Source: Diphasiastrum complanatum (taxonomy: Eukaryota; Streptophyta; Lycopodiopsida; Lycopodiales; Lycopodiaceae). Taken from it: a DNA stretch of 64,000 nucleotides. The DNA lies in NCBI GenBank assembly GCA_029204225.1, contig CM055098.1:53425374-53489373 (forward strand), in the 5' to 3' direction. The first letter of the stretch is position 1. Each line of letters starts with the position of its first letter. Shown here piece after piece: positions 11,281 to 21,389 of this stretch. Position numbers and translations under genes: made by a program. The notes under the pieces were generated by a model that did not search any database, was not told where the DNA came from, and saw nothing but the letters and a program-made list of their open reading frames with translations.

Positions 11281-11295
11281 AAAAGGTGGGGTGGA
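11281..11295 (+). other. Polypurine tract of family P element
   Basis: AAAAGGTGGGGTGGA directly precedes TGTTGTAAAGC, the LTR start, as expected for the plus-strand primer. The equivalent in the right copy is at about 60601-60614. Confidence 0.75.
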
Positions 11296-12128
11296 TGTTG
11301 TAAAGCTATATTCATAAGTTTCACTTCCGGTGCCAGCATTGTTCCCGGCGCCAACAGCGCCCCTGCTGCTCCCGGCGCCACTTTGACCAGAATCCAGCCG
11401 ACGCCAAGTTCCTATGGCTGAAAATCTTTGATCAATTCCTAGCGAAGTCCAAAGAGCTCAGATCGATGTGCAATCAGCTCACACGATCTAGGCATGATTA
11501 AAGGAAGCTTGGGGATCAATAAAATCTAGAAAAGAAAAATCCTAGAGAGAGAAAAAGTGCTTTACCAGCCTGGGTAGAGTGCTTGGTATGAGGGGGGGTG
11601 CCGAATCCCACCAATACTATAGGGGAGTGCGGGTTGTGACTCAGGGCGAGCTCCAACCAAGTCTCAGCCTCCCTTACTGGAATGTTGTCATGGCTCTCGC
11701 CTTGGCATGCTAGTGCCCATGAGACTAGGGTCGGTCACACACTTGAAATGTAACCTTTCCGATTTATCAATAAAGTGGGATTTTCCTCAAACTGACTATG
11801 ATTACCTTCTGGGTTTCAGTGTTCGGTAAAAGTGCTAGTTGTAAGGCCGCTTCAAAATTTTTAAGTTGGCACATAGCTGAGGGTCGTATCCCAGGATGCC
11901 AGCGGTATGCCATCGGGACCATTCGGTCCGTGGCGCCAGCGGTATGCTGTCGGGACCATTTGGTCCAGGAACTGGTTGTCTCCATATCTATCGTGGCTTG
12001 TGGTTCTGAGTGTTCCTTGCATGAACGTGAATGGGTTAAGCTCTTGGGGAACGGGCTTTAACCTGTCGGCTGAGTTGGATGGCTTGCTTGAGTGGAAGTT
12101 ACCTGTTTATGGCTGTCCAGTCTGGCGT
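11296..12128 (+). repeat. 3' LTR of family P element, 3'-truncated
   Basis: Starts TGTTGTAAAGCTATATTC after the polypurine tract, passes a GGCGCC-rich stretch (11330-11405), then matches 7989-8632. It stops at TCTGGCGTGG, about 350 bases short of the LTR end, and is joined to an internal fragment. The full LTR would be about 1.2 kb. Confidence 0.75.
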
Positions 12129-12130
12129 GG

Positions 12131-12428
12131 CTAGGATCCTCTTCAGTGATTGGCAACAAGTTGGATCGAGTCATAATCCTAGCAGATGGAAAGCAAAGTG
12201 TTGAAAAGGCTTTTTGTTCGAAGAACTCTACTCTAAGTCCGATCAGCTGATTTTATAAGTGGTAGGGAACTATCACACACACCTCTCTCTTGGGGCAAAT
12301 TTCGAATGAAAGTTGATCAAAATGGCAGCAAATTCAAGGTGACCTAGCCATACTCACACGAGGAGACTGGCGAACTTTGGACCTAATAAGTTGACAAGTT
12401 TTTGTTGTGGAAAGGAAAGCTTGTTATA
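12131..12428 (+). repeat. Internal fragment of family P element wedged between inverted LTRs
   Basis: Matches 10010-10312 in the same orientation and separates a forward LTR (to 12128) from an inverted one (from 12429). The same arrangement is at 61478-61774, so it predates the duplication. Confidence 0.7.
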
Positions 12429-13046
12429 TGTAGCGCAGGCATCCCAAAGGGAGCCGAGAACCACGACTTAGCTTCCAGCCTTCAACTCTTGCCATCCAAA
12501 CCCACTTGACATACAAGCAGCCAACTCGCCAACAACGATCAAACTTAACCGACTTGAAGTTCCGAAAACCAACATTGAGATCCAACCTAGCGCGATGCCA
12601 GATCGGGGGTCCCGATGTGGGTGACTTCCCTCCAAGCAAGCCGCCCGACATACATCAAACTTAACCAACTCGAAGCTTTGTTACAAACGAGTAACATCCA
12701 TTCCAAGCAAGCGGTGTGACTTACATCAGACTTAACCAACTGAAAGCTTCGTCACGAGCGTTGAAAGCCAACCTGGCGCCATGCCAGAATGGACAGCCAT
12801 AAACAGGTAACTTTCACCCAAGCAAGCCATCCAATTCAGTCGACAGGTTAATCCATTCACGTTCATGCAAGGAACACTCAGGACCACAAGCCGCGACAAA
12901 TATGGAGACAACTAGTTCCTGGACCAAATGGTCCCGACAGCATACTGTTGGCGCCACGGACCGAATGGTCCCGTTGACATACCGCTGGTGTCCCGGGATA
13001 CGACCCTCAGCTATGTGCCAACTTAAAAATTTTGAAGCGGCCCTTA
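12429..13046 (-). repeat. Inverted partial LTR of family P
   Basis: Begins TGTAGCGCAGGCATCCC, the reverse complement of the LTR end at 8961-8980, and runs back through the LTR to the GCGGCC block, where it is fused to an LTR fragment of the gypsy family. With 11560-12128 it forms long inverted arms. Confidence 0.75.
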
Positions 13047-13288
13047 ACATTCATCCATCATGCACTTACGTAAAAGCCAACTCAGAAACATAACAAGCTT
13101 AACCATTCAGGCTTAAGAAAACTAGAATCCCAACCAACCCAATAGCCAACTCAGAATCCGTCCCCAAAAGGTAACCATAGGCAAAGACAAGCCACACATG
13201 AAACCCAAGGCATAGTGGTCGCCAAACTGACCAATTGGCATAGCAGCAAGCCCCATGTCGATGACAGGGACCCTTAGGCGCCAGCAAC
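13047..13288 (-). repeat. Partial 3' LTR of gypsy body E1 (family M)
   Basis: Matches 17713-17950 and 20535-20770 of the two complete family-M LTRs. Both ends are missing: the LTR terminus is replaced by the inverted family-P LTR, and the LTR start plus polypurine tract are deleted, so the sequence jumps directly to the pol 3' flank at 13289. Confidence 0.7.
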
Positions 13289-13482
13289 GCCTAGGACGTA
13301 TGGCACAAGCTTAATTCACCGGCTTAACAACTTTGAATAAAAAAAAATACATTGGCAGTAGCACAGGAAAAGTGTAGATAAAGTTCAGTTACGTAAAACA
13401 TGTGTAAAGCTGCAAGTGATTTATTGACAAACTTAAGAAAGATACCTGGAAGTTCCGTGAACTTCAGAATGGCCATGAATGT

Positions 13483-16278
13483 TTATGTAGGAGGCATGCC
13501 GCCAGGTAGTGCTTTGTGTGCCGATCTGGGAAAACGGCTACTACGTTGGTTGTTCTGCAGATAATCTGCTAGAACTTTAGGGGCTCCCTCCTTAAGTTTG
13601 TCCTCGTACTCCCAAGAAGCCTCAATAAGTGGAGCCCGTAGCCACTTCACTAGATATTCACGTTGAATGCGAGTTCGCTTTCTATGTGTCAATATTTGAT
13701 CTGGTACAAGCTGCCTCTTTGTATCATCAAGTGTCGTTGGTGGGTGACGGCATTTGTGTTGCCGATCAAATCGCTCATCTGGTTTGTACTGTTTGAGTAA
13801 TGAGATATGAAACACATTGTGTATATCCAAGCTGAATGGCAGTGCCAGTCGGTAAGCCACTGGGTTGATCTTCTTGGTGACATAATATGGTCCCCCATAA
13901 GGTCGAACGAACTTATGAGAGAAACCTTTTGGTAACGCAATGTTCTTTGTGTTTAGCCATACTTGATCACCTTCCTCAAATTCCAGTTCTCATCGATGTG
14001 GGTTTACGTCAGCTGCCATACTCCTTTGTGACCGCTCTAAAAATGACTTCACCTCTGTCAGCTTTGTGTGCCACTCATTGATGAATTCCTCCACAGTGGG
14101 TACTGGTGTTTCCTGCACGCCTATAAGAAAAGAGCTTGGAACAATCGGTAGCCGACCATTGCTTATCTCGAAGGGTGCCCTTCCAGTAGATCTGTTCACT
14201 TGGTTGTTATGTGCAAACTCGAGAATATCCAAGTAGTTGACCCAATCGGATTGGTCCCAAGCGACATAATTTCGTAAATATTGTTCAATCTGTCGATTGA
14301 CTCGTTCCGTTTGCCCATCTATCTGAGGGTGATATGTAGTGCTGAAGTTCAGTCCAGTTCCCACGAGGCAAAATACACAAGTCCAAAACTTTCCGACAAA
14401 CTTGGTGTCTCGGTCAGAAATAATCGTTCTAGGCAGGCCGTGGTATTTGAAGACACATTTGAAAAATAACCTTGCCACTTCTTCAGCTGTCACTGAACTT
14501 TTAGTTGGTACTAGATGAACTTGCTTTGAAAAGCGGTCAACCACCACATAAATTGAGTCGAAGCCTTGGCACCGTGGTAGTTGAACAATAAAATCCATGC
14601 TCACCGAATCCCATGGGTATGCTTGTACCGATAATGGTTGGAGTAGTCCTGCTGGAGCTAGCGGTTCCACCTTCACTTGTTGACATGTTGGGCATGTTTG
14701 CACATAGGATTCAACGTCTGCCCACATACCTGGCCAGTAGAAGCCTCTTTTGAGAAGTTCATACATGCAATTCACCCCTGGATGTCCAGCGGCTAGTACG
14801 TCATGATGTTCTCGCAAGACTTTCTTCCTCAGGTTGATGTTGTCTTGGACATATACGCTGCGTTGTGTATAAACAACCATTTGATCTTTCCAAATGAAAT
14901 GTTTACGAGGCTTTCCCAGCTGGAATTCGATCATTAAGTCCTTCGCCAACGCATCTGCACCATAATTCTCCCTGATTTCTTGGAGTACGCCAGTCACCTG
15001 AGTTGTCACCGTTGCCATCAAGTGTTCCTGTCTACTTAGTGCGTCTGCCACATTGTGCTTTCCCGCTGTGTGTACAGTGTCTGTATTGAATTTTGAGAGA
15101 AAGTTTTGCCATCGCATTTGCTTTGGCGTGAGCATACCTTGGGATGAGAAGTACTTGAGTGATACATTATCAGTGAACGCCTTAAAGAGTTTTCCTGCCA
15201 CATAATGTCTCCAATGCTCCACTGCTTGTACTACTGCGACCATTTCTTTTTCATGAGTTGGCCATCGTCGCTCTACGTCACTCAATTTCTTTGAAAAATA
15301 TGCAACATGTTTTCTGTCTTGCATCAGCACGGCCCCAATAGCAAAGTTTGACGCGTCTGTATGTATTTCAAAAGGTTTGCTAAAGTCCAGTAAGGCAAGG
15401 ATGGGTTCTTGAGTGATCTGTCGTTTTAGTTCTTGGAATGCTGCTTCACATTTCGGTGTCCATGTCATCTTTAGATGAGTCTTGGTCTGCTCCAACAGTG
15501 GTGTCACAATTTTGCTAAATGCCTCAATGAATCTCCTGTAAAAGTTACATAAGCCCACAAAGTATTTGATGCCATGAACAGTTTTAGGAGCCAGCCAATC
15601 CAAGATAGTCTTGATCTTCTTAGGATCCATCCGAATTCGTTCGTAGCCTATAACATGTCCAAGGAAATCAACTTCCTCTACCACCAATTCACATTTTTCT
15701 CTTTTTGAGAACAAGCTGTTCTTCCTCAGTCGTTGGTGGACAGTCCTTAAATGTTTAATGTGATCTTTGAGGCTACGACTAAACACCACGATGTCGTCGA
15801 TGTACACAATGATAAATTCATCTAAGCAGTCTTGAAAAATGTTGTTCATCAACGTGCAAAAAGTGACTAGTGCGTTTGCTAGACCGAACGGCATCACCCT
15901 GAATTCGTGGCTCCCATACAGTGTTCGAAAAGCCGTTTTGTGCTCATCGCCTTTAGCTATTCGAATTTGGTGATATCCAGATCTAAGATCTATTCGGCTA
16001 AAATATCTGGCATGTTTGAGCTGGTCGAACAGGTCATCAATTCTAGGCATGGGATACTTGTTTTTGATGGTACCTTTGTTGAGCATGCGGTAATCCACAC
16101 ACATCCGTAGTGTCTTGTCCGCCCTTTCCACGAATAGTACAGGGGCTCCAAAAGGCAAAGCACTGGGTCTAATTAATCCTTTGTCTATCAATTCACCAAG
16201 TTGTCGTTTCAGTTCCACCAACTCTTCTTGGGACATCCTATAGGGTGCTCGTGAAGTTGGTTCTGTTCCTGGTACCAA
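13483..16278 (-). pseudogene. Ty3/gypsy pol of E1: RT, RNase H, integrase, chromodomain
   Basis: The polyprotein would copy and integrate the element. In order on the minus strand: RT with FVIV-type [12 protein letters not shown] (the YIDD site) near 15790-15815; RNase H with [15 protein letters not shown] and later [11 protein letters not shown]; integrase zinc finger [11 protein letters not shown]...CPTCQQ; and the DDE core with [18 protein letters not shown] and [10 protein letters not shown]. The tail has EYLVKWLRAPLIEASWEYED, a chromodomain signature. The frame is open for 762 codons, then meets one TGA at 13987-13989, where body E3 has CGA (a CpG-to-TpG change), and continues in the same frame to 13483. 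A 25-base deletion near 16280 separates it from the protease. Confidence 0.9.
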
Positions 16279-16367
16279 CGAGGAGGTAACTTAGCTAGGA
16301 GTTCTTCTGGAAACACATCGCTAAATTCCTCTAGCAAATCTGCCACCTCCTTTGGCAAGTTTTTCTG

Positions 16368-16953
16368 TTATGCATTTCTCCCTTCTGGAACCTCTCTGCA
16401 GATACAAAGAAAGCACTTTGACCTTTTCCCTTTCGCCATGCTTTTAATCACAGATGCAGCAACCAGATTTTGTTCAATATCGGTGCCCTTCGCGTTACCT
16501 CCAGGCAGAGCTTTTGACATACAGATCTGTCCCTTGTAATCCAAGAGAACCAAGTTTGAGCTCCTGCCCAAAACTGCAATACAATGTTCATTTAGCCAGG
16601 AAAGGCCCAAAATTACGTCGAAGGCATCCATCTCTAAAACCAAAAAGCTAAGTTTAGCCTTCCACCTCCCAATTTGCACCGGGATGTTCAATGTTGCTTT
16701 GTCTGCGTCCAGTGTTCCCTTTGTTGTTTCTACCTTGAGCGTTGATATAACATTTCTGGTTGGCAAGCTGAACTACTACGCTCCTTGAAATATAGTTATG
16801 TGAAGCTCCGGAGTCGATCATGAAATCTGACTTCCTCCCCGCGATCTTTCCGGATAGGAATAATAATCTGGAACCAATCTTGGGGGTTGCCCCATGGAAG
16901 CTCCTTTCCATACTTGTATGTCGTCCACCCACAAATGTAAATTCCTCCTTCAA
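16368..16953 (-). pseudogene. Gypsy aspartic protease of E1
   Basis: This is a retropepsin that would process the polyprotein. The active-site block FMIDSGASHNYISRSVV is at about 16775-16830, and ILGLSWLNEHC is the usual later block. Two frames are used: a 5-base loss near 16770 relative to E2 breaks the frame, and a TAA replaces CAA near 16368. The ORF start at 16953 is not a natural start, because the homologous family reads through from gag, which is absent here. Confidence 0.85.
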
Positions 16954-17648
16954 CTCCCAACTAGATCAGATCACCTGGAAGAAGTTAAGCAACTAGGGGT
17001 TATTCAGGTCCAAACAAGCACATCACAAACGAACATACCAACCAAAGCATACACAGAGGATCCCTCTCAAGCCACATTCCCCTTGAGATCGGACGTAGGA
17101 CCTTTGCCTAGCCGCGCCCACTCAAATCTATCACAGAATTAGCCCACGGGGAAATCTCCATCAACCATCCGTGCTTTCACCATTAAGCAGCACATTGCCT
17201 CAGTCATGCCCCACCACTTTTTTGTCGATAGCCCTTATAGCTAAACGATCGGCAGCTATCCCGCACAGGCAGCTAACCACCCGTGCTTTACACCCGAATT
17301 CGAGCAGCATCTCTGTATGAATGGTTAACCCATACAGTTCGAATATGTCACCCCGCACCCCACAAGGCACAGAACGTGCTTTCACCAACCTAATGGCAAC
17401 ACATTGCCTCATTTGTCATACGTGCAGACGGCGCTAGGATCAAACCGCGGGAACTGACCGTGCTTACACCTCAAGGGCAGCACCTTGCCTCATCAAGTCC
17501 CCCGTTCTGCTGACCACCCCAACCATGGACGTACCCGTGCTTACACTGTGGGCATCACCTTGCGCAACAGTTGTCCTGACAAATCCCAAAATGTGGCCAT
17601 CCCTGTGAGACTTGCGTAGCTGACCGGCTAGTCGGCTCGGATAACACA
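16954..17648 (-). other. E1 leader with primer binding site
   Basis: A non-coding leader of about 700 bases joins the LTR directly to protease. It contains the GTGCT...AGCAC modules seen in family P. The primer site reads TGTTATCCGAGC on the minus strand, a degenerate form of TGGTATCAGAGC. No gag domain or zinc knuckle is visible in any frame. Confidence 0.65.
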
Positions 17649-18556
17649 TGTTGCATCGGCGGCTCAAAGGGCGCTGGGACTTGAGCGATTTCCGCAACAC
17701 GCGCTTAAGTCTAACATTCATCCATCATGCACTTACGTAAAAGCCAACTCAGAAACATAACAAGCTTAACCATTCAGACTTAAGAAAACTGGAATCCCAG
17801 CCAACCCGAAAGCCAACTCAAAATCCGTCTCCAAAAGGTAACCAAAGGCAAAGACAAGCCACACATGAAACCCAAGGCATAGTGGTCGCCAAATTGACCA
17901 ATTGGCATAGCGGCAAGCCCCATGTCGATGAGAGGGACCCTTAGGCGCCAGCGACACAAAAAGGTTGTATTAAGGGTCCTTCCACTTGGACCAGTCCCAG
18001 AGGCGAAACCGAAATGGTAATCATCCCCAAGAATCAAGTTTATTAGATTTGGAAGAGGTTACATTCATACATAGATTGACTGGTCTCGGGGGCACCAACA
18101 CGTGCTGGGCATTGTGCCTGGCTTGTGCTGGTAGAGGGAGTTGAGACCTGGCGACTGGATTCCTGGCGCTGGTTGAGCTGCCCAAGTTTTTGCCTGCCGG
18201 ACTCCGCCTATGGTTCTGTTGTGATTCGGCACACCCCCTCTATTCTGAAACATAGTGCTTTCTGGTAAAGCACACTTTTTAGGACTTAGTTTTTATTTTG
18301 CTGATTAAGCCTGGCAGAATCAGTCTGGCTCCCGGACATGGGTCCTGGGAGCCGTCCCGGCGGCAGAATCAACTTTCTTCCTGACTAGGCCAGGACTCGA
18401 GCTCCAGAGCTAGCTCATGACTTGTGACTACTTGACTGGCTCACCACAGGTCGGAGGCTCAGTCTTGACGTTCTAACTTGCTCTGGGACCTTAGGGAGCG
18501 TCACCCCTTAGAGTCTTACAGGGCACGCTGGGTGCACCTGAGTCAGCTTTACAACA
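17649..18556 (-). repeat. Complete family-M LTR shared by E1 and E2
   Basis: This 908-bp LTR has TGTTG...CAACA ends. On the minus strand it starts TGTTGTAAAGCTGACTC just after a GAGGGGAGGA-type polypurine tract and ends GATGCAACA next to the primer site. It serves as the 3' LTR of E2 and the 5' LTR of E1. Confidence 0.85.
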
Positions 18557-18640
18557 TCCTCCCCTTGTTTGAAAAAGTTGTTGTCCTCATCAAGGCCAAA
18601 CTAGACCTAGGACGTATGGCACGGGCTTAATTCACCGGCC

Positions 18641-19778
18641 TTAACAACTTTGAATTAAAAAAAATACATTGGCTGTAGCACAGGAAAAGTGTAGATAAAG
18701 TTCACTTACGTAAAACCGGTGTAAAGTTGCAAGTGATTTATTGACAAACTTAAGAAAGATATCTGGAAGTTCCTTGAACTTCAGAATGGCCATGAATGTT
18801 TGTGTAGGAGGCATGCCGCCAGGTAGTGCTTTGTGTGCCGATCTGGAAAAACGGCTATTGCATTGGTTCTTCTGCAAATAATCTGCTAGTACTTTAGGGG
18901 CTCCCTCCTTAAGTTCGTCTTCGTACTCCCAAGAAGCCTCAATAAGTGGAGCCCTTAGCCACTTCACTAGATATTCATGTTGAACGCCAGTTCGCTTTCT
19001 ATGTGTCAATATTTGTTCTGGTACAAGCTGCCTCTTCATATATATCAAGTGTCGTTGGTGAGTGACGAAGTTCGTGTTGTTGATCAAATCGCTCATCAAC
19101 TCAATCTTATGGTCCACTGGTCTTCGAGGAGGTAACTTAGCTGGGAGTTCTTCTAGAAACACATCGCTAAATTCCTCTAGCAAATCTGCCACCTCCTTCG
19201 GCAAGTTTTTTAGTTGTGCATTTTTCCCTTCTGGAACCTCTCTGTAGATACAAAGAAAGCACTTTGACCTTTTCCCTTTCGCCATGCTTTTAATCACAGA
19301 TGCAGCAACCAGATTTTGTTCAATATCGGTGCCCTTCGCATTCCCTCTAGGCATAGCTTTTGTCATACAGATCTGTCCCTTGTAATCCAAGAGAACCAAG
19401 TTTGAGCTCCTACCCAAAACTGCAATACAATGTTCATTTAGCCAGGGAAGGCATCCATCTCTAAAAGCTAAGTTTAGCCTTCCATCTCCCAATTTGCACC
19501 GGGATGTTTAATGTTGCCTTGTCTGCGCCCAGTGCTCCCTTTGTTGTTTCTACCTTGAGCGTTGATGTTACATTTCTGGTCGGCAAGCTGAACTGTTCCA
19601 CTACGCTCCTTGAAATATAGTTATGTGAAGCTCCAGAGTCGATCATGAAATCTGACTTCCTCCCCGCGATCTTTCCGGATAGGAATAATAATCTAGAACC
19701 AATCTTGGGGGTTGCCCCATGGAAGCTCCTTTCCATTCTTGTATGTCGTCCAGCCACAAATGTAAATTCCTCCTTCAA
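18641..19778 (-). pseudogene. E2 protease fused in frame to chromodomain tail
   Basis: Protease with FMIDSGASHNYIS lies in 19461-19778. A small deletion near 19449-19465 shifts the frame. The following 283-codon ORF (18641-19492) runs from WLNEHC and DHKIEL (the start of the RT region) straight into SDLINN and on to EYLVKWLRAPLIEASWEYED, the chromodomain. The junction is near 19097. RT, RNase H and integrase are gone, but the frame stays open across the junction. A deletion derivative is the simplest reading; there is no sign of host use. Confidence 0.8.
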
Positions 19779-20472
19779 CTCCGAACTAGATCAGATCACC
19801 TAGAGGAAGTAAAGCAGCCAGGGGTTATTCAGGTCCAGACAAGCACACCACAAACGAACATACCAACCAAAGCAAACACAGAGGATCCCTCTCAAGCCAC
19901 ATTCCCCTTGAGACCGGACGTAGGACCTTTGCCTAGCCGCGCCCACTCAAATCTATCACAGAATTAGCCCACAGGAAAACATCCATCCAACCATCTGTGC
20001 TTTCACCATTAAGCAGCACATTGCCTCAATCACGCCCCACCACTTTTTGGTCGATAGCCCTTATAGCTAAACAATTGGCAGCTATCCCGCACCGGCAGCT
20101 AACCACCCGTGTTTTACACCCGAATTCGAGCAGCATCTGTATGAATGGTTAACCCGTACAGTTCGAATATGTCACCCCGCAACCCACAAGGCACAGACCG
20201 TGCTTTTACCAACCTAATGGCAGCACATTGCCTCATCTGTCCTACGTGCAGACGGTGCCAGGCCCGAACCGCGGGAACTGACAGTGCTTACACCTCAAGG
20301 GCAGCACCTTGCCTCATCAAGTCCCCCGTTCTACTGACCACCTCGACCGTGGACGCACTCGTGCTTACACTGTGGGCAGCACCTTGCGCAACGGTTGTCC
20401 TGACAAATCCCAAAACGTGGCCATCCCTGTGAGACTTGCGTAGCTGACCAGCTAGTCGGCTCGGATACCACA
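19779..20472 (-). other. E2 leader with primer binding site
   Basis: This closely matches the E1 leader, including the direct LTR-leader-protease order without gag and the repeated GTGCT...AGCAC modules. Primer site: TGGTATCCGAGC on the minus strand at 20459-20470. Confidence 0.7.
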
Positions 20473-21389
20473 TGTTGCACCGGCGCCTCAAAGGGCGCTG
20501 GGACTTGAGCAGTTTCCCCAACACGTGCTTAAGTCTAACATTCATCCATCATGCACTTACGTAAAAGCCAACTCAGAAACGTAATAAGCTTAACCATTCA
20601 GACTTAAGAAAACTGGAATCCCAACCAACCCGAAAGCCAACTCAGAATCCGTCCCCAAAAGGTAACCAAAGGCAAAGACAAGCCACACATGAAACCCAAG
20701 GCATAGTGGTTGCCAAATTGACCAATTGGCATAGCGGCAAGCCCCATGTCGATGACAGGGACCCTTAGGCACCAGCGACACATAAAGGTTGTAGTAAGGG
20801 TCCTCCCACTTGGACCAGTCCTGGAGGCAAAACTGAAATGGTAATCATCCCCAAGGATCAACTTTATTAGATTTGGAAGAGGTTACATTCATACATAGAC
20901 TGACCGGTCTCGGGGCCACCAACACGTGCTGGCATTGTGCCTGGCTTGTGCTGGTAGAGGGAGCTGAGACCTGGCGACTGGATTTCTGGCGCTGGTTGAG
21001 CTGCCCAAGTTTTCGTCTGCCGGACTCCCCCTATAGTTCTGCTGTGATTCGGCGCACCCCCTCTGTTTTGAAATATAGTGCCTTCTAGTAAATCACGCTT
21101 TTTGGGACTTAGTTTTTATTTTGCTGATTAAGCCTGGCAAGCCTGGCAGGATCAGTCTGGCTCTCGAACATGGGTCCCGGGAGCCGTCCCGGCGGCAGAA
21201 TCAACTTGCTTCTTGACTAGGCCATGACTCGAGCTCCAGAGCTAGCTCATGACTTGTGACTACTTGACTGGCTCACTATAGGTCGGAGGCTCAGTTCTTG
21301 ACGTTCTAACTTGCTCTGGGACCTGAGAGAGTGTCACCCCTTAGAGTCTTACAGGGCACGCTGGGTGCACCTGAGTCAGCTTCACAACA
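20473..21389 (-). repeat. Complete family-M LTR shared by E2 and E3
   Basis: A 917-bp LTR with TGTTG...CAACA ends, closely similar to 17649-18556. It is preceded on the minus strand by the polypurine tract of E3 (CGAGGGGAGGA, about 21390-21400). Confidence 0.85.

Larger units (their letters stand above)
8983..11295 (+). mobile_element. Internal region of a non-autonomous LTR retrotransposon (family P, LARD-like)
   Basis: About 2.3 kb between a primer binding site and a polypurine tract (AAAAGGTGGGGTGGA, 11281-11295), with no gag, protease, RT, RNase H or integrase in any frame; the longest ORFs are about 70 codons and carry no motif. The first 500 bases are clearly related to the leader of the minus-strand chromodomain gypsy family (16960-17648), including the GTGCT...AGCAC modules. 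This fits a non-autonomous element packaged by proteins of that family. The right-hand counterpart is 58312-60614. Confidence 0.75.
13289..17648 (-). mobile_element. Chromodomain Ty3/gypsy body E1 (family M)
   Basis: The element is read on the minus strand. It runs from a primer binding site (about 17633-17648, degenerate) through a leader of about 700 bases, straight into protease, then RT, RNase H, integrase and a chromodomain-like tail. No gag is present. It is the most complete of three bodies in tandem (E1 13289-17648, E2 18557-20472, E3 21390-24415) and shares its upstream LTR (17649-18556) with E2. Confidence 0.8.
18557..20472 (-). mobile_element. Chromodomain gypsy body E2 with internal pol deletion
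   Basis: Same family as E1 but about 3 kb of pol is missing. The remaining order on the minus strand is primer site (TGGTATCCGAGC at 20459-20470), leader, protease, then the pol C-terminus with chromodomain, then polypurine tract and LTR. It is bounded by LTRs 17649-18556 and 20473-21389. Confidence 0.8.

Noticed and set aside
17200-17721. Short minus-strand ORFs in the E1 leader as a gag remnant
   Set aside because: They coincide with the repeated GTGCT/AGCAC modules, occur in several frames at once and have no capsid or zinc-knuckle motif.
18641-19492. Host chromodomain gene
   Set aside because: The flanking LTRs, protease and comparison with E1/E3 show it is a deletion product of a gypsy element.
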